A stretch of 64,000 nt of DNA from Candidatus Oscillochloris fontis. GTDB taxonomy: Bacteria > Chloroflexota > Chloroflexia > Chloroflexales > Chloroflexaceae. Within the stretch, counting starts at the first letter, position 1. Every line of letters begins with the position of its first letter. The stretch lies in the NCBI RefSeq assembly GCF_004138135.1, contig NZ_RYFD01000003.1:124001-188000 (forward strand). The letters run 5' to 3'. Under the pieces are notes generated by a model. That model searched no databases and was not told where the DNA came from. It saw only the letters and a program-made list of their open reading frames with translations. The position numbers and the translations under genes are program-made. Shown here one piece after another: positions 16,123-24,397 of the stretch.

Positions 16123-16794
16123 ATGCACTGGAACTTCAGCCCACTTGGTGACTCCGCCCTGCTCATGGAAGCCCAGGGCGAGAACGATGTGGCCAATCAG
16201 GCGGTGTTGGCACTGAGTATGGCCCTAGAAGCGAATCCGCCCACGTGGTTGCGGGCGGTGGTGCCCGCGATTGCCTCGCTCCTCGTCTGCTTCGCCCCCC
16301 TCAACATCAGCCATAACGGGGTGATCGCGCATCTGCACAAGCTCCTCAAGATCACCCCCCTCCAACCGGCAGAGCAAGTCCGCGTGCTGCGCATTCCCGT
16401 CCATTATGGCGGTGATGATGGCCCCGATCTTGATGCGGTCTCGCGCTTGGCCGATATGACCCCCACCGATCTAATTACGCTCCACTGTGCCCAGCCCTAC
16501 CGGGTGATGATGATCGGTTTTGCCCCCGGTTTCCCCTATATCGGCCCGCTACCCGCTGCATTCAATATTCCCCGCCGTGCGACCCCACGCAGTGCGGTGC
16601 CGCCCGGCTCGGTGGCCCTAGCCGCCGGAATGACCGGCATCTACCCCAGCCGCCTGCCGGGTGGGTGGCATATTATTGGGCGCACCGAGGTGAGTCTCTT
16701 TCATCCCCAAGCCAGCCCGCCTGCCACGTTACGTCCCGGCGATATGGTACAGTTTGTGGCGGTTGTGCCCGATCTGCCCAGGAGCGAGCCATGA
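16123..16794 (+). CDS. pxpB: 5-oxoprolinase subunit B (KipI/allophanate hydrolase subunit 1-like)
   Basis: A 223-residue protein of the KipI/AHS1 family. Diagnostic segments are the N-terminal FSPLGDSALLMEAQ and 'IGFAPGFPYIGPLP' followed by 'RRATPRSAVPPGSVALAAGMTGIYPSRLPGGW'. It forms the PxpBC heterodimer with the next product. RBS GAGGG precedes ATG 16123. The stop overlaps the pxpC start as ATGA, which couples translation. In Bacillus a homologue inhibits the sporulation kinase KinA; that is unlikely in this operon setting. Confidence 0.95.
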   Translation: MHWNFSPLGDSALLMEAQGENDVANQAVLALSMALEANPPTWLRAVVPAIASLLVCFAPLNISHNGVIAHLHKLLKITPLQPAEQVRVLRIPVHYGGDDGPDLDAVSRLADMTPTDLITLHCAQPYRVMMIGFAPGFPYIGPLPAAFNIPRRATPRSAVPPGSVALAAGMTGIYPSRLPGGWHIIGRTEVSLFHPQASPPATLRPGDMVQFVAVVPDLPRSEP

Positions 16795-17771
16795 TCGAGA
16801 TCATCACGAGCGGCCCGCTGATGACGATCCAAGATCTGGGGCGGCCCGAAGCGCGTCGCTATGGAGTCTCGCCAGGTGGGGCGCTCGATCCCTTTGCGCT
16901 GACGGTGGCGAATCAGTTGGTGGGCAATCCGCCTGATACCGCTGGGATTGAGATCACCGCCGGTGGTGCAGCGCTGCGCTTTAGCGTACCAATCACAATC
17001 GCCTTGGCAGGCGGTGATCTGGGGGCACGCCTGAATGAGCAACCCATCACCACATGGAGTGCCTTACGGGCATGGCCGGGTGCGACCCTCCATGTGGCTG
17101 GGCGACGCGATGGCTGGGGTGGGCGCTGCTACCTAGCAGTAGCGGGCGGGATTGTGGTACCCAGCATCCTCGGCTCGCGCTCCACCGATCTTGCCGGGGG
17201 CTTTGGCGGGCTGCATGGGCGTCCACTCCATCCTGGCGATCAGTTGCCGCTGCGCCGCCCAGGCACCGGCATCATCCCGGTGGCAGGCCGCCACTGGCCC
17301 ACCACCCTGCGCCCAGCCTATACCCCAACCCCAACCCTGCGCTTCATCCCTGGCCCACATACCGAATGTTTCCCTCCCGATGCACTTGAACGGCTTCGGC
17401 TGGCTACCCTGCGCGTCAGTGCAACCTCGAATCGCATGGGGTATCGCCTCGAAGGTGTGCAACTCGCCTACCAACACATGACGAGTATCCTCTCGCTAGG
17501 TGTGGTGCCGGGGACGATCCAGGTGCCCCCCGATGGAAACCCGATCATCCTCATGGCTGATGCGCAAACGAGCGGGGGCTACCCGATCCTCGGCGTGCTG
17601 ATCAGTGCTGATATGCCGCTGGCGGCGCAACTCCTCCCCGGCGATATGCTCCGCCTAGCCCCCACCAGCCTTGATATTGCCTATGACGCGCTGCGGGAAC
17701 AGGCCCAGATGTTGGCCCATAACCCCGAACATGATGAGGGCGATCTGTTGGCGACCTTGGCGGGGGCGTAA
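16791..17771 (+). CDS. pxpC: 5-oxoprolinase subunit C (biotin-dependent carboxyltransferase-like)
   Basis: A 326-residue KipA/AHS2 family subunit. It shows the family start 'IEIITSGPLMTIQDLGR', GVSPGGALDPFAL, and the conserved C-terminal segment 'SNRMGYRLEG' and 'PPDGNPIILMADAQTSGGYPILG'. ATG 16791 overlaps the end of pxpB. It completes the 5-oxoprolinase complex. The TAA stop lies in a perfect 46-bp palindrome shared with the convergent membrane protein gene. Confidence 0.95.
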   Translation: MIEIITSGPLMTIQDLGRPEARRYGVSPGGALDPFALTVANQLVGNPPDTAGIEITAGGAALRFSVPITIALAGGDLGARLNEQPITTWSALRAWPGATLHVAGRRDGWGGRCYLAVAGGIVVPSILGSRSTDLAGGFGGLHGRPLHPGDQLPLRRPGTGIIPVAGRHWPTTLRPAYTPTPTLRFIPGPHTECFPPDALERLRLATLRVSATSNRMGYRLEGVQLAYQHMTSILSLGVVPGTIQVPPDGNPIILMADAQTSGGYPILGVLISADMPLAAQLLPGDMLRLAPTSLDIAYDALREQAQMLAHNPEHDEGDLLATLAGA

Positions 17772-17814
17772 CGACGCAATATCTTGCGTCGCGACGCAAG
17801 ATATTGCGTCGTTA
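17769..17814. terminator. Perfect 46-bp palindrome holding both stop codons of convergent genes (family D)
   Basis: The arms TAACGACGCAATATCTTGCG plus TCG (17769-17791) and their exact complement (17792-17814) make a perfect inverted repeat with no loop. TAA of pxpC is 17769-17771, and the complement at 17812-17814 is TAA of the minus-strand membrane protein. Each half is itself a GACGCAA/TTGCGTC hairpin. It probably terminates both transcripts. Confidence 0.85.
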
Positions 17815-18207
17815 CCCACGGCCCGCCACGATCATGATGTTGCTCAACACTAGAATCAACAACACCCCCAACGACGCCAGTGGTGCCCAACGCCCCAATG
17901 TGCGTAGCGGATTTTTCGCCCCTACCGCCATATGGCCGAGGCCAGCCGCAATAATGCCCAGAATCGGATGCAGGATGAAGGGCATACTCAGAAAGCGATC
18001 TGTCAGTGCGGGAATCGAGAGCAGCGAGAGCCAGTAGATAATACCCAGGGCCACTTGCAGATCAACCAAGATCGGAAAGATAGTCGCTACAATCCCCTGC
18101 GATGCGCCGGGTTTGTAGACCACCGTCATATAGATCGCAACCCCCACAATCACGAGGGGGAGTATCATTTCGCCAAAAATGCGGTGGATGAGGATGATCA
18201 GGTTCAT
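17812..18207 (-). CDS. Four-helix integral membrane protein
   Basis: A 131-residue protein with four predicted membrane helices (about 10-32, 42-66, 74-98, 108-128). Histidines at H8, H79 and H91 lie in or near helices ('LIHRIFGEMILP', 'PFILHPILGIIAAGLGHMAVG'), an arrangement reminiscent of small b-type cytochrome or DUF-type quinol-interacting proteins, but I do not recognise a family. The N-terminus 'MNLIILIHRIFGEMI' supports ATG 18207. It is transcribed alone; a family C repeat is directly upstream. Confidence 0.7.
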   Translation of the reverse strand: MNLIILIHRIFGEMILPLVIVGVAIYMTVVYKPGASQGIVATIFPILVDLQVALGIIYWLSLLSIPALTDRFLSMPFILHPILGIIAAGLGHMAVGAKNPLRTLGRWAPLASLGVLLILVLSNIMIVAGRG

Positions 18208-18223
18208 GGAGTCTTTCTTTCTC

Positions 18224-18394
18224 GTAGGGGCGAAGCATCGCCCACCAAGCTCGTTCGGGTTCCTCTGCCCTATGGTGGGCGATGCTTCGCCCCTACAGTG
18301 GGCGATGCTTCGCCCCTACAGTGGGCGATGCTTCGCCCCTACAGTGCCCTATGGTGGGCGATGCTTCGCCCCTACAGTGGGCGATGCTTCGCCC
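18224..18394. repeat. Family C inverted repeat followed by tandem 23-bp repeats
   Basis: 18224-18296 is a complete family C inverted repeat with CTCGTTCGGGTTCC in its loop. Its right half continues as units of GTGGGCGATGCTTCGCCCC plus TACA: 18275-18297, 18298-18320, 18321-18343, 18354-18376 and a truncated 18377-18394. The last unit abuts the stop codon of the large regulator gene. It looks like local amplification of one repeat arm. Confidence 0.85.
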
Positions 18395-21300
18395 TCAAAT
18401 CGGCTCATTACGCTTGAGCCGCTCATAGAGCGCCAGCGTCTCTGGTAGCGGCTCAATCCCCATATCGGCACGCAAGATCTGGACACAGCGGGTATAGCTA
18501 CGCAACGCCTGAGAACGGCTGCCAGCGCGGGCATGGGCACGCATGAGGATCTGGTACGCCTCTTCGTAGACGTGATCGTGGCGGAGTACCTGCTCACACA
18601 GTTGCACCGCCTGCGCCTGTTCGCCATCGTCACAAAGGCGCTGGGCATAGGCCACCGCCGTGGTCAGATAGCGGGCAACCAAGCGCTCGCGCTCTTCTAT
18701 CGTCCAGAGATCATAGAGCGACTCGGCCAGATAGTCGCCACGATAGAGTTGTACCGCAATTTGGGCATTGCGGCGCGCAAAATCGGGATTGTCGCGGGTT
18801 GCCGCGCCTGCGACACGCAGTTCAAACTCGTCCACATCAATCCAGACCCCATAGGAGGGTGCAAAGCTGTAGGCCAGCCCTTGACGCCGGATAAAGAAGG
18901 GCTGCACCCGTGGCGGGCGATTGGGTTCGAGCGCCGCATTGAGCGCATTCAGTGTCACCTTGAATTGGCGTTCAGCCGCATCCAGATCGGCTTCTGGCCA
19001 GAGCCATGCACAGATCTGTTCGCGCTGAATCCAGTGGCCACGATAGGTGAGCAGGAGTTGAAAGAGTTGACGCGCCTTTTCACGTTGCCACTCACGGGCC
19101 TGGATCTCGTGCGCACCGCGCCAGACGCGGAAGGTGCCGAACATCTGGACGCGCAAGGTATAGCCAGGATGATAATCCTCCACCGCATCATCGGCAGCGA
19201 TGGTGGGGAAGCCCTGGCGCAACAGTTGGCGCGAAAGTTCCACATGGCGCGAGATTCCCCGCGCCCGCAGCAGCAGCGGCACCATCATGGCCATGTCACG
19301 CGGGCCAAACAGGCTGGGTTCGATCAGCACACCCACATAGCCGTGGGCCACCACCAGATCGAAGAAGGCGGCAATCGCCGGATCGGCACGGCCAAGATCA
19401 ACCACCCGTAGCGCACTCAGCGCCCGCCATAGGTAGACCATCGCCTGCCCATAGACATCGCCACCACGTGCAAAACGGGTGTAGGATTGATCGAGCCACT
19501 CCGGGGCGCGTGGATCGCCCATAACCGTGGCAGCCCCGCCGATTGCCAACAACAAGCATGCCGCAATCCACTCATCACCCGCCGAGGCGGCCACCTGCAA
19601 ACCCTCTTGCAAATACATCTCGGCGCGCACCAGATCCCCCGCATGGCCATGCAGTAGGGTCAACCCCATCAAGCCCTCGGCACGAGTACGCACCACACCC
19701 GCCTCGGCGATCAGTTGCATCCCTGCCGCGTAATGGGCATGAGCGGGGCTGGTATCGTTGGGCATCACCAACTGATAGGCGTGGCCCAAGCGCAACTCGG
19801 CAATCGCCTCGGTGAGACGCGATCCCGATTCCTGGGCGTCCTCCAGGCTGCGCCGCGCCATCGCCAGCGCCCGTGTACCACCGCCGAGCATCGCATAAAT
19901 CAGCGCCAACAGCAAGAGTGGTTCGCGGTGCGCACCGCGCTGCAACGCCAGATCGCCGAGTGTGCCCCCCACCCGCAATAACGCCTCGATCTGGCGGCGC
20001 GCCTCATCGAGCCGCCCGGCGCGCAAGAGCAGGCGCGGAGGCAAGCCAGCCTCCGCCTGGGCTGCGTGCTGCTCGGTAGGCCGTTTGCGCTGCTCCTCTT
20101 GGTCGCGGGCCGCCTGTTCGAGAATCAACGCCACATCGGCGCGCCCGCGATTAGCCCAATTCTCGGCCTGTAAACGCAAAATGCTGGCACGGCTGTTGGT
20201 GCGATCTCGCGGCAACAGCTTGAGCGCCCGTTTGAGCAGATCGGTCGCCGGAGCAGGCTGCACCGTGTCCAAATAGACCTCGGCCTGGCCACGCAACGCC
20301 CGCACTTGGCCATCAATATCGCCATGCGCAGCAAAAGCGGATTCGCTCGATCCATAGGCCACCAGAGCCGCATCAAAGATCCCCATGTGGCGCAATGCCG
20401 CCGCCTGTACCTCGATCAAGACCGGCGAATCGTTGTCTAGCGGGCGCAATTGGCGTACCCAGGCCAAAACCCGTTCCGGTTCACCAGCCGCAAAGATGGT
20501 CTTCGCCGCAACCACCAGCGCCTCTATCGCACGCGGATCATTCGCGGCGGCAAGGTGATGCAGCACCCCCTCATCATCGCCACGACTCTGGTAGTGCGCA
20601 CTCAGGTGCAGGTGCAGATCGCTCCAATCGCTCATCTCGGCCCGCGCCCGGCGCACGAGAAAGGCGTGGAAGATCGGCTGAAAGCCACTGCGGCCATCCG
20701 GGCGCTGCGCGAGGAAGAGGTAGCGCCGATGCACCTCGGCAAAGAGCGTCTCAACCTCAGCGACAGCGGAGAGCAGGGGCGCAGCTTCAGGATCGAGCCA
20801 GCGCAGGGCAGCACTACGCAACACGAAGTGGTAGAGATCAGCCGACAGATCAGCCAACACCTGTTCGGCCAAATAGGCATCCAGCGGGCCAGTAGGCCGA
20901 TCTTCACCGCACAGGCCGAGGGCGGCTTGCCAATCGGCGACGCCCAGCGTGGCCTGGATGGCCAGCGGCCAACCCGCCGTACTCGTCAGGATCGCCTCGG
21001 CATCAGCCGGGGGAGGCAGGCTAGCGCGTGCCGCCAGACTACGCAATTCGGCCAGGGTAAAGGCCAGATCGTTGGGGCCAAACTCGATCAACTCACCGCG
21101 CAGACGCGCCGTATCCAACCCCGGCATCGTCGGCGCGTAACGTGTCGAGAGCGCCACATGCAGGCGTAGCGGCTGTACCGCCAACAAGCGCTCGATGATC
21201 GCCCGTAGCTCCGGGCGCGCATCCACCAAGTGGTACTCATCAAGCACCAGCAGCGTCTCGTCATCCAAGGTCGCGGCAAGTTCATTCACCAGCGCATCGA

Positions 21301-21667
21301 GCGCGGCGGCAAAATTGCCCGCATCAGCCAGATCACCGATGCGCGCCTCACGAATCGCCGCGACCGGGCGGAACGCAGCCGCAATATGGCGCAAGAGCAA
21401 CCGGGGATCATCCTCGGCACTCAGCCGACACCACGCCGTCGGCCACCCACCATAGATCGCCAACCCCGCCAAGGCAACCGTTTTGCCACCCCCAGCCGGC
21501 GCGACCACCACCGTCAACGGGTACTCCAACGCCTCGGCCAATAAAGTCTCTACCCGCGACCGCCGCAGCAAACGCGGCGGTTGGGCAGGCGGAACCAACC
21601 GGGTCAGCAGCAGCCCGCTCAGATCATGGCTGAACTCTTCTGTAACTACCTGGCGTACCATACCCAT
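18395..21667 (-). CDS. Large MalT/SARP-type transcriptional regulator (AAA + TPR + BTAD)
   Basis: A 1,090-residue signal-transduction ATPase with a C-terminal activator domain. The order is: P-loop domain with Walker A APAGGGKT (56-63) and 'LLVLDEYHLVDARPEL' as Walker B; helical winged region; long TPR-like array (about 380-830, many A/L-rich helix pairs); then a winged helix-turn-helix domain ('VQMFGTFRVWRGAHEI...KARQLFQLLLTYRGHWIQREQICAWLWP') followed by a bacterial transcriptional activation domain ('DEFELRVAGAA', 'LYRGDYLAE', 'ALRSYTRCVQILRADMGIEPLPET'). Such proteins bind an inducer, oligomerise with ATP and activate genes. The target is unknown. The start could be ATG 21667 or 21661. 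An inverted repeat TCCCGAC/GTCGGGA just upstream (about 21676-21697) could be an operator. Confidence 0.9.
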   Translation of the reverse strand: MGMVRQVVTEEFSHDLSGLLLTRLVPPAQPPRLLRRSRVETLLAEALEYPLTVVVAPAGGGKTVALAGLAIYGGWPTAWCRLSAEDDPRLLLRHIAAAFRPVAAIREARIGDLADAGNFAAALDALVNELAATLDDETLLVLDEYHLVDARPELRAIIERLLAVQPLRLHVALSTRYAPTMPGLDTARLRGELIEFGPNDLAFTLAELRSLAARASLPPPADAEAILTSTAGWPLAIQATLGVADWQAALGLCGEDRPTGPLDAYLAEQVLADLSADLYHFVLRSAALRWLDPEAAPLLSAVAEVETLFAEVHRRYLFLAQRPDGRSGFQPIFHAFLVRRARAEMSDWSDLHLHLSAHYQSRGDDEGVLHHLAAANDPRAIEALVVAAKTIFAAGEPERVLAWVRQLRPLDNDSPVLIEVQAAALRHMGIFDAALVAYGSSESAFAAHGDIDGQVRALRGQAEVYLDTVQPAPATDLLKRALKLLPRDRTNSRASILRLQAENWANRGRADVALILEQAARDQEEQRKRPTEQHAAQAEAGLPPRLLLRAGRLDEARRQIEALLRVGGTLGDLALQRGAHREPLLLLALIYAMLGGGTRALAMARRSLEDAQESGSRLTEAIAELRLGHAYQLVMPNDTSPAHAHYAAGMQLIAEAGVVRTRAEGLMGLTLLHGHAGDLVRAEMYLQEGLQVAASAGDEWIAACLLLAIGGAATVMGDPRAPEWLDQSYTRFARGGDVYGQAMVYLWRALSALRVVDLGRADPAIAAFFDLVVAHGYVGVLIEPSLFGPRDMAMMVPLLLRARGISRHVELSRQLLRQGFPTIAADDAVEDYHPGYTLRVQMFGTFRVWRGAHEIQAREWQREKARQLFQLLLTYRGHWIQREQICAWLWPEADLDAAERQFKVTLNALNAALEPNRPPRVQPFFIRRQGLAYSFAPSYGVWIDVDEFELRVAGAATRDNPDFARRNAQIAVQLYRGDYLAESLYDLWTIEERERLVARYLTTAVAYAQRLCDDGEQAQAVQLCEQVLRHDHVYEEAYQILMRAHARAGSRSQALRSYTRCVQILRADMGIEPLPETLALYERLKRNEPI

Positions 21668-21774
21668 ACCAAAGTCCCGACAGTGTTTCGTCGGGAATGC
21701 GCTTCCCGTGACAACGTCGTCCTACCTGCACGGATCATTCTACTACATAGAGGATACAAGTGCCGAGGGACACA

Positions 21775-22068
21775 ATGAATGACGACACACGAACGCCGGA
21801 AGAACGACTGCGCCAGCAGTCCGCCGGCGCAGCCGATATGATGTTTCGCTCTGTGCGGGCCTGGAACGAACTGCTCACCACCAGCACCGACATGGCCTTC
21901 GATGTGGTGTTGAAGAACTGGGACTACAGCCGTAGTCTACGCAATTCTGCCGAGCAAGCGGTTGCCGATACCCTGCGCACCCAACAACGCTTGAACCGCG
22001 AGATGATCCAGGCATGGCAAGGGCTCTCCGAGGATGTCAAAGACATCATGGAGAAGGGCGGGAAGTAG
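21775..22068 (+). CDS. Phasin-like small helical protein
   Basis: A 97-residue soluble protein made of amphipathic helix ('MMFRSVRAWNELLTTSTDMAFDVVLKNWDYSRSLRNSAEQAVADTL...'), the composition expected of phasins, which coat polyhydroxyalkanoate granules. The adjacent acetoacetyl-CoA reductase and thiolase genes support this. RBS GAGGGA is close before ATG 21775; another in-frame start at 21760 is less likely. It runs divergently from the large regulator and converges on phaB. The phasin assignment is inference from composition and context. Confidence 0.6.
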   Translation: MNDDTRTPEERLRQQSAGAADMMFRSVRAWNELLTTSTDMAFDVVLKNWDYSRSLRNSAEQAVADTLRTQQRLNREMIQAWQGLSEDVKDIMEKGGK

Positions 22069-22076
22069 GCACCTAC
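22065..22076. terminator. Minimal palindrome with both stop codons (phasin-like gene / phaB)
   Basis: GTAGGCACCTAC has TAG (22066-22068) for the plus gene and, on the minus strand, TAG (22073-22075) for phaB. Arms are only five bases. Confidence 0.4.
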
Positions 22077-22816
22077 ATAAAGACGCCGCCATTCACATTG
22101 ATCTGCTGGCCGGTGATATAGTCAGCATCCGCAGCTAAGAAGAGCACCGCCTTGGCCATCTCTTCGGGTAACCCAAAGCGTCCCATCGGAATCTTGGACT
22201 TAATCTGCTCCTGAACATTCTCCGCCACCTTGGAGAGCATATCGGTAAGCGTGAAGCCCGGTGCCAGTGAATTGACCGTGATGTTGTACTTAGCCAACTC
22301 AATCGCCGCACTCTTGGTGAAGGCGATGATTCCGCCCTTAGAAGCGGCATAGTTGGCTTGGCCAAAGTTGCCCGCCTGACCAACATACGAACTGATGTTG
22401 ATGATGCGGCCATACTTCTGCTCGATCATAATGGGCATGGCGGCTGAGGTACACCAATAGACGCTGTTCAGATTGGTGTTGATCACCGAAAGCCAGTCCT
22501 CGTCGGTCAGTTTGCGCATAGTGCGGTCGCGGGTAATCCCCGCATTATTGACCAGCACATCAACGCGGCCCCAGGTCTCTATCACCTTCTTGATCATCGC
22601 ACGGGCATCCTCAGACTTGGCCACATCGGCCTGCATAAGCATAGCCGTGCCACCAAAAGCAGCAATCTCATCGGCCACTTCCTGTGCCGAGCCAACACTG
22701 CTATTGAAGTTGATGACCGTCTTGGCACCTTCTTTGGCCAACAAGATGGCAATTGACCGTCCGATACCGCGTGAAGATCCCGTCACGATGGCGACTTTTC
22801 CATCCAGCTTACCCAT
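22073..22816 (-). CDS. phaB: Acetoacetyl-CoA reductase (PhaB/FabG-like SDR)
   Basis: A 247-residue short-chain dehydrogenase. It has the NADP(H)-binding TGSSRGIGRSIA (13-24), NNAGITRD, the catalytic serine in 'IINISSYVGQAGNFGQ' and YAASKGG with catalytic tyrosine and lysine. Such enzymes reduce acetoacetyl-CoA to (R)-3-hydroxybutyryl-CoA for PHB, or 3-oxoacyl-ACP in fatty acid synthesis. The upstream thiolase gene and the GNFGQxNY motif favour the PHB role. RBS GGAGG precedes ATG 22816. The C-terminus 'ITGQQINVNGGVFM' is typical. Confidence 0.87.
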   Translation of the reverse strand: MGKLDGKVAIVTGSSRGIGRSIAILLAKEGAKTVINFNSSVGSAQEVADEIAAFGGTAMLMQADVAKSEDARAMIKKVIETWGRVDVLVNNAGITRDRTMRKLTDEDWLSVINTNLNSVYWCTSAAMPIMIEQKYGRIINISSYVGQAGNFGQANYAASKGGIIAFTKSAAIELAKYNITVNSLAPGFTLTDMLSKVAENVQEQIKSKIPMGRFGLPEEMAKAVLFLAADADYITGQQINVNGGVFM

Positions 22817-22872
22817 ACATTTCCTCCGTTTGTGTGCGTGCTGCGTGCCCTACTGCGTGCCGCGCGTTGGTT

Positions 22873-22920
22873 GTGGGGTGGGAGCGGTTGCGTTTGAGAC
22901 CCCAGCCGCTCCCACCCCAC
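22873..22920. repeat. Strong hairpin between phaA and phaB
   Basis: Perfect 15-base arms GTGGGGTGGGAGCGG (22873-22887) and CCGCTCCCACCCCAC (22906-22920). It lies within the presumed phaA-phaB transcript and could reduce read-through or protect the upstream mRNA. No T-run follows. Confidence 0.7.
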
Positions 22921-22938
22921 GATCATTAAAAGCTTAGA

Positions 22939-24126
22939 TTAGAGTCGTTCAAAAATCGCCGCAATCCCCTGCCCACCGCCGATACACATCGTCACCAGCG
23001 CATAGCGTCCGCCGGTGCGCTGAAGTTCGTGTACCGCCTTGACCGTCAGGATCGCGCCGGTAGCCCCAATCGGGTGGCCGAGCGAGATACCGCTCCCATT
23101 GGGGTTGGTCTTATCCATCGGTAGTTCCAGATCACGGGCCACCGCGAGCGCCTGAGCAGCGAAGGCTTCATTGACCTCAAAGAGATCAATATCGCCCATG
23201 GCGATCCCGGTACGTTCCAAGACCATCCGCACCGCAGGGACGGGGCCAATCCCCATGTACTTGGGTTCGACGGCGGCGTGGCTATAGCCCACCAGACGCG
23301 CCAGCGGCTTGTAGCCAGCCCGTTCAGCGGCACCGCGCTCCATCAGCACCACGGCGGCGGCGGCATCGTTGATGCTGGAGGCATTCCCAGCGGTGACGCT
23401 GCCATCCTTGAGGAAGACCGGGCGCAATTTGGCCATCTTTTCAACCGAGACATCACGGCGCGCATTCTCATCGGTGTCGAAGGCGGCGGTGCCACCCTTG
23501 ACCTTGATCTGAATCGGCATGATCTGGCTCTTGAAGATGCCCGCATCAATTGCCTGCACCGCCCGCTGGTGGCTCTCCACCGCCAACGCATCCTGATCCT
23601 CGCGGCTGATCTGCCACTTGGCAGCGATATTCTCAGCCGTGACCCCCATATGAATATCTTCAAAGGGATCGGAAAGCGCCCCGACCATCATATCAACGAT
23701 CTTAGAATCGTTCATACGGGTGCCCCAGCGCATACCGGGCACATTGTAGGGCGAGCGGCTCATCACCTCGGCCCCACCGGCCACCGCTGCATCCGCATCG
23801 CCCAGGATAATCGCCTGCGCCGCCGATACAATCGCCTGGAGCCCACTCCCACACAGCCGGTTCACATTGAAGGCCGGTGTCTCGACCGGCAAACCACCAT
23901 TGACCGCCGCCATCCGCCCGAGGTACATATCGTGCGGTTCGGTGTTGATCACATGACCAAAAACGGCATGACCGACCTCGGTGGGTTGAACCCCAGATCG
24001 GGCAACGGCCTCCCTGACAACCATCGCAGCCAATTCCGACGGTGGAATATCCTTCAGACTCCCGCCAAAACTCCCAATGGCGGTACGGACAGCGCTTAGG
24101 ACCACGACTTCGCGATCACGACTCAT
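22939..24126 (-). CDS. phaA: Acetyl-CoA acetyltransferase (thiolase)
   Basis: A 395-residue degradative/biosynthetic thiolase that condenses two acetyl-CoA to acetoacetyl-CoA. The nucleophilic cysteine is in NRLCGSGLQAI, the histidine in GHPIGATGA and the second cysteine in MCIGGGQG. The first step of PHB synthesis is implied by the downstream phaB. RBS AAGGAGG is before ATG 24126, and a TGGTATAAT promoter lies about 80 bases upstream. Length is normal. Confidence 0.93.
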   Translation of the reverse strand: MSRDREVVVLSAVRTAIGSFGGSLKDIPPSELAAMVVREAVARSGVQPTEVGHAVFGHVINTEPHDMYLGRMAAVNGGLPVETPAFNVNRLCGSGLQAIVSAAQAIILGDADAAVAGGAEVMSRSPYNVPGMRWGTRMNDSKIVDMMVGALSDPFEDIHMGVTAENIAAKWQISREDQDALAVESHQRAVQAIDAGIFKSQIMPIQIKVKGGTAAFDTDENARRDVSVEKMAKLRPVFLKDGSVTAGNASSINDAAAAVVLMERGAAERAGYKPLARLVGYSHAAVEPKYMGIGPVPAVRMVLERTGIAMGDIDLFEVNEAFAAQALAVARDLELPMDKTNPNGSGISLGHPIGATGAILTVKAVHELQRTGGRYALVTMCIGGGQGIAAIFERL

Positions 24127-24206
24127 GCACGACCTCCTTGTCGACCGACGGTCTGTTCGGTGCGTATGCGGCTCTTGGATATTTGATTACTTGCAGGGAT
24201 AGTTGC

Positions 24207-24215
24207 ATTATACCA
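24207..24215 (-). promoter_or_regulatory. Extended -10 promoter element for phaAB
   Basis: TGGTATAAT on the minus strand, a consensus extended -10, about 80 bases before the phaA start. No clear -35 hexamer. Confidence 0.65.
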
Positions 24216-24397
24216 GCATTGCTGTCAGGATCGGGGAAGAAACGACAACTAAATTTTTGGTCAATGTTGCCGTTATCGAGCGGCAGGGTGAAAATGTGAA
24301 AAAAGTAACTCATCTGTAACTATCATTGCTAGAGTGCCTCTATCTCAAGCAACGAATAACACCATTCAGGTGTCCTGCAATAGAGGGAACGAGGGTC

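Noticed and set aside
18275-18394. CRISPR-like tandem repeats
   Set aside because: The units are contiguous without unique spacers and are arms of family C palindromes; no cas genes are present.
18533-19411. 292-codon plus-strand frame opposite the large regulator
   Set aside because: The regulator on the minus strand has a clear BTAD domain in this stretch; the antisense frame resembles no protein. The same applies to 20450-21169 and 23278-24099.
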